From assembly GCA_025462805.1 (NCBI GenBank), contig JAOAPJ010000025.1:1-7831 (forward strand): a DNA stretch of 7,831 nucleotides, in the 5' to 3' direction. This document shows, piece by piece, positions 6,982 through 7,831 of the stretch. Position 1 is the stretch's first letter. Each line of letters begins with the position of its first letter. A program made the position numbers and the translations under genes. The notes beneath the pieces are model-generated. The model saw nothing but the letters and a program-made list of their open reading frames with translations, had not been told where the DNA came from and did not search any database. Origin of the DNA: Acidobacteriaceae bacterium (GTDB taxonomy: Bacteria > Acidobacteriota > Terriglobia > Terriglobales > Acidobacteriaceae).

Positions 6982-7743
6982 ATGGTTATGGATCCAGCGC
7001 TCGAAAATCTGATTCGTCTGCAGCAGCTCGATGGAGAGATCCGTCAGTTGCGGGCTTCTCTCGAAGCGACGCCGCGCCGCATCCGTGAACTGGAGAGCGA
7101 GCTGGCGGCGCAGGCGCGCGTGGTGGCGGAGCTGGAGCAGCGGCAGCGCGATGAAGAGGCGCTGCGCCGGCGCGCGGAGAGCGACCTGAAAGACCAGCAG
7201 GCGAAGATCACCAAATCGCGCCAGCAACTGAACATCGTGCAGAATCAGGCGCAGGCTACCGCGCTCGAACACCAGATCACCTTCGCCGAGCACGAGATCT
7301 CGCGTACTGAAGACGCGGAGCTGGAGAGCATGGAGCGCTCCGACCAGATCGCGCTTGGCTTGGCGGGCGCTCGCGAGCAGCATGCGGCGAAGGCAGAGCG
7401 GCTTGAGCAAGAGCGTGCCGCCGGGGCCCGCAGCACCGAGCTGCAGCAGGCGGATCTGGCGAAGTGGACTGCGGAGCGCGCCGCGCTGCGTCCGCAGCTC
7501 GATGAGGCGCTGCTGGCCGAGTATGACCGCGTCGCTGCGGCACGCGGCACCGCCCTCGCACGGGCACGCGACCAGCGCTGCACCGGCTGCCAGATGGGGC
7601 TTCGTCCGCAGCTCTGGAACCAGCTCCGCGATGGGCAGCGGCTGAAGTGCGAGAGCTGCGGCCGCCTCCTCTACGTGGACAATCGCCGTGAGCCGCAGAT
7701 CGAAACCGGCCGGACGGGCTCGAGCGGCGCACAGACCGCATGA
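6982..7743 (+). CDS. Coiled-coil protein with C-terminal C4 zinc ribbon (DUF164/zf-RING_7 type)
   Basis: The 253-residue protein is a long, charged, Glu/Arg/Gln-rich helical hairpin followed by a zinc ribbon, the layout of the widespread DUF164 / C4-type zinc ribbon family (COG1579). The coiled coil covers about residues 8-185, with the conserved turn region LNIVQNQAQATALEHQI at about 83-99. Four cysteines in two CxxC pairs (Cys200/Cys203 and Cys223/Cys226) should bind one zinc ion, and a CESCGRLLY end is typical of the family. No enzymatic motif is visible; relatives are thought to act as nucleic-acid or scaffold proteins, with no firm role. ATG 6982 and ATG 6988 are both possible starts; neither has a Shine-Dalgarno sequence. 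TTG 6952 is in frame but unlikely. The stop overlaps the next gene's ATG (ATGA at 7740-7743), so the two are probably co-translated. Confidence 0.9.
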   Translation: MVMDPALENLIRLQQLDGEIRQLRASLEATPRRIRELESELAAQARVVAELEQRQRDEEALRRRAESDLKDQQAKITKSRQQLNIVQNQAQATALEHQITFAEHEISRTEDAELESMERSDQIALGLAGAREQHAAKAERLEQERAAGARSTELQQADLAKWTAERAALRPQLDEALLAEYDRVAAARGTALARARDQRCTGCQMGLRPQLWNQLRDGQRLKCESCGRLLYVDNRREPQIETGRTGSSGAQTA

Positions 7744-7831
7744 AGGGGATCGGCACAGGCCGCGGGAAACGGATCGCGGTCGATATGGATGAGGTGCTCG
7801 CCGATGCTCTGGGCGAGCTCATCCGCCGCTA
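7740..7831 (+). CDS. 5'(3')-deoxyribonucleotidase, HAD superfamily (partial, N-terminus only)
   Basis: Only the first 30 codons are in the window. After a basic leader of about 11 residues the protein reads IAVDMDEVLAD (12-22). This is HAD motif I with nucleophile Asp15 and general acid Asp17, in the form found in bacterial NT5C-type 5'(3')-deoxyribonucleotidases (COG4502), which remove phosphate from deoxynucleoside monophosphates. The remaining HAD motifs lie beyond the window edge, so the family rests on this one motif and its flanks. The ATG at 7740 overlaps the stop of the zinc-ribbon gene by 4 bp and has no ribosome binding site of its own, which fits translational coupling. The in-frame ATG at 7785 is too far inside motif I to be the start. 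Confidence 0.75.
   Translation, partial: MKGIGTGRGKRIAVDMDEVLADALGELIRR

Overview
The window is a GC-rich, tightly packed stretch of bacterial chromosome with six protein-coding genes, the last one cut by the window edge. No RNA gene, insertion sequence, phage gene or CRISPR array was seen. The mix of a kumamolisin-type S53 peptidase without a classical signal peptide, a secreted DPP-IV-like S9 peptidase and an MBL-fold hydrolase, with high GC and frequent non-ATG or non-Shine-Dalgarno starts, suggests a soil acidobacterium of the Terriglobales/Acidobacteriaceae kind. That assignment is an inference from gene content, not a database match.

Layout. From 81 to 1649 on the plus strand lies a complete pro-kumamolisin (sedolisin, family S53) with all catalytic residues. 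It converges, with 9 bp between the stop codons, on a minus-strand gene (1659-3431) for a single-pass membrane protein. The N-terminal half of that protein has the layout of a dynamin-like GTPase, but every recognisable nucleotide-binding motif is altered. A non-coding stretch of about 230 bp (3432-3660) with two inverted repeats separates it from a minus-strand two-gene operon: a secreted DPP-IV-like serine peptidase (4557-6800) followed by an MBL-fold metallohydrolase (3661-4560), joined by an ATGA start/stop overlap. A divergent intergenic region (6801-6981) leads to a plus-strand operon: a coiled-coil protein with a C4 zinc ribbon (6982-7743), coupled by another ATGA overlap to the first 30 codons of a 5'(3')-deoxyribonucleotidase of the HAD superfamily (from 7740).

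Working together. The S53 and S9 peptidases fit a peptide-scavenging lifestyle: an acid endopeptidase makes peptides and a periplasmic dipeptidyl or tripeptidyl peptidase trims them. They are not in one operon, so this link is only thematic. The most unusual item is the apparent membrane-anchored pseudo-GTPase, with a short tandem peptide repeat placed directly after its degenerate G3 motif. I do not see a clearly new multi-gene system; the window is mostly housekeeping and degradative genes.
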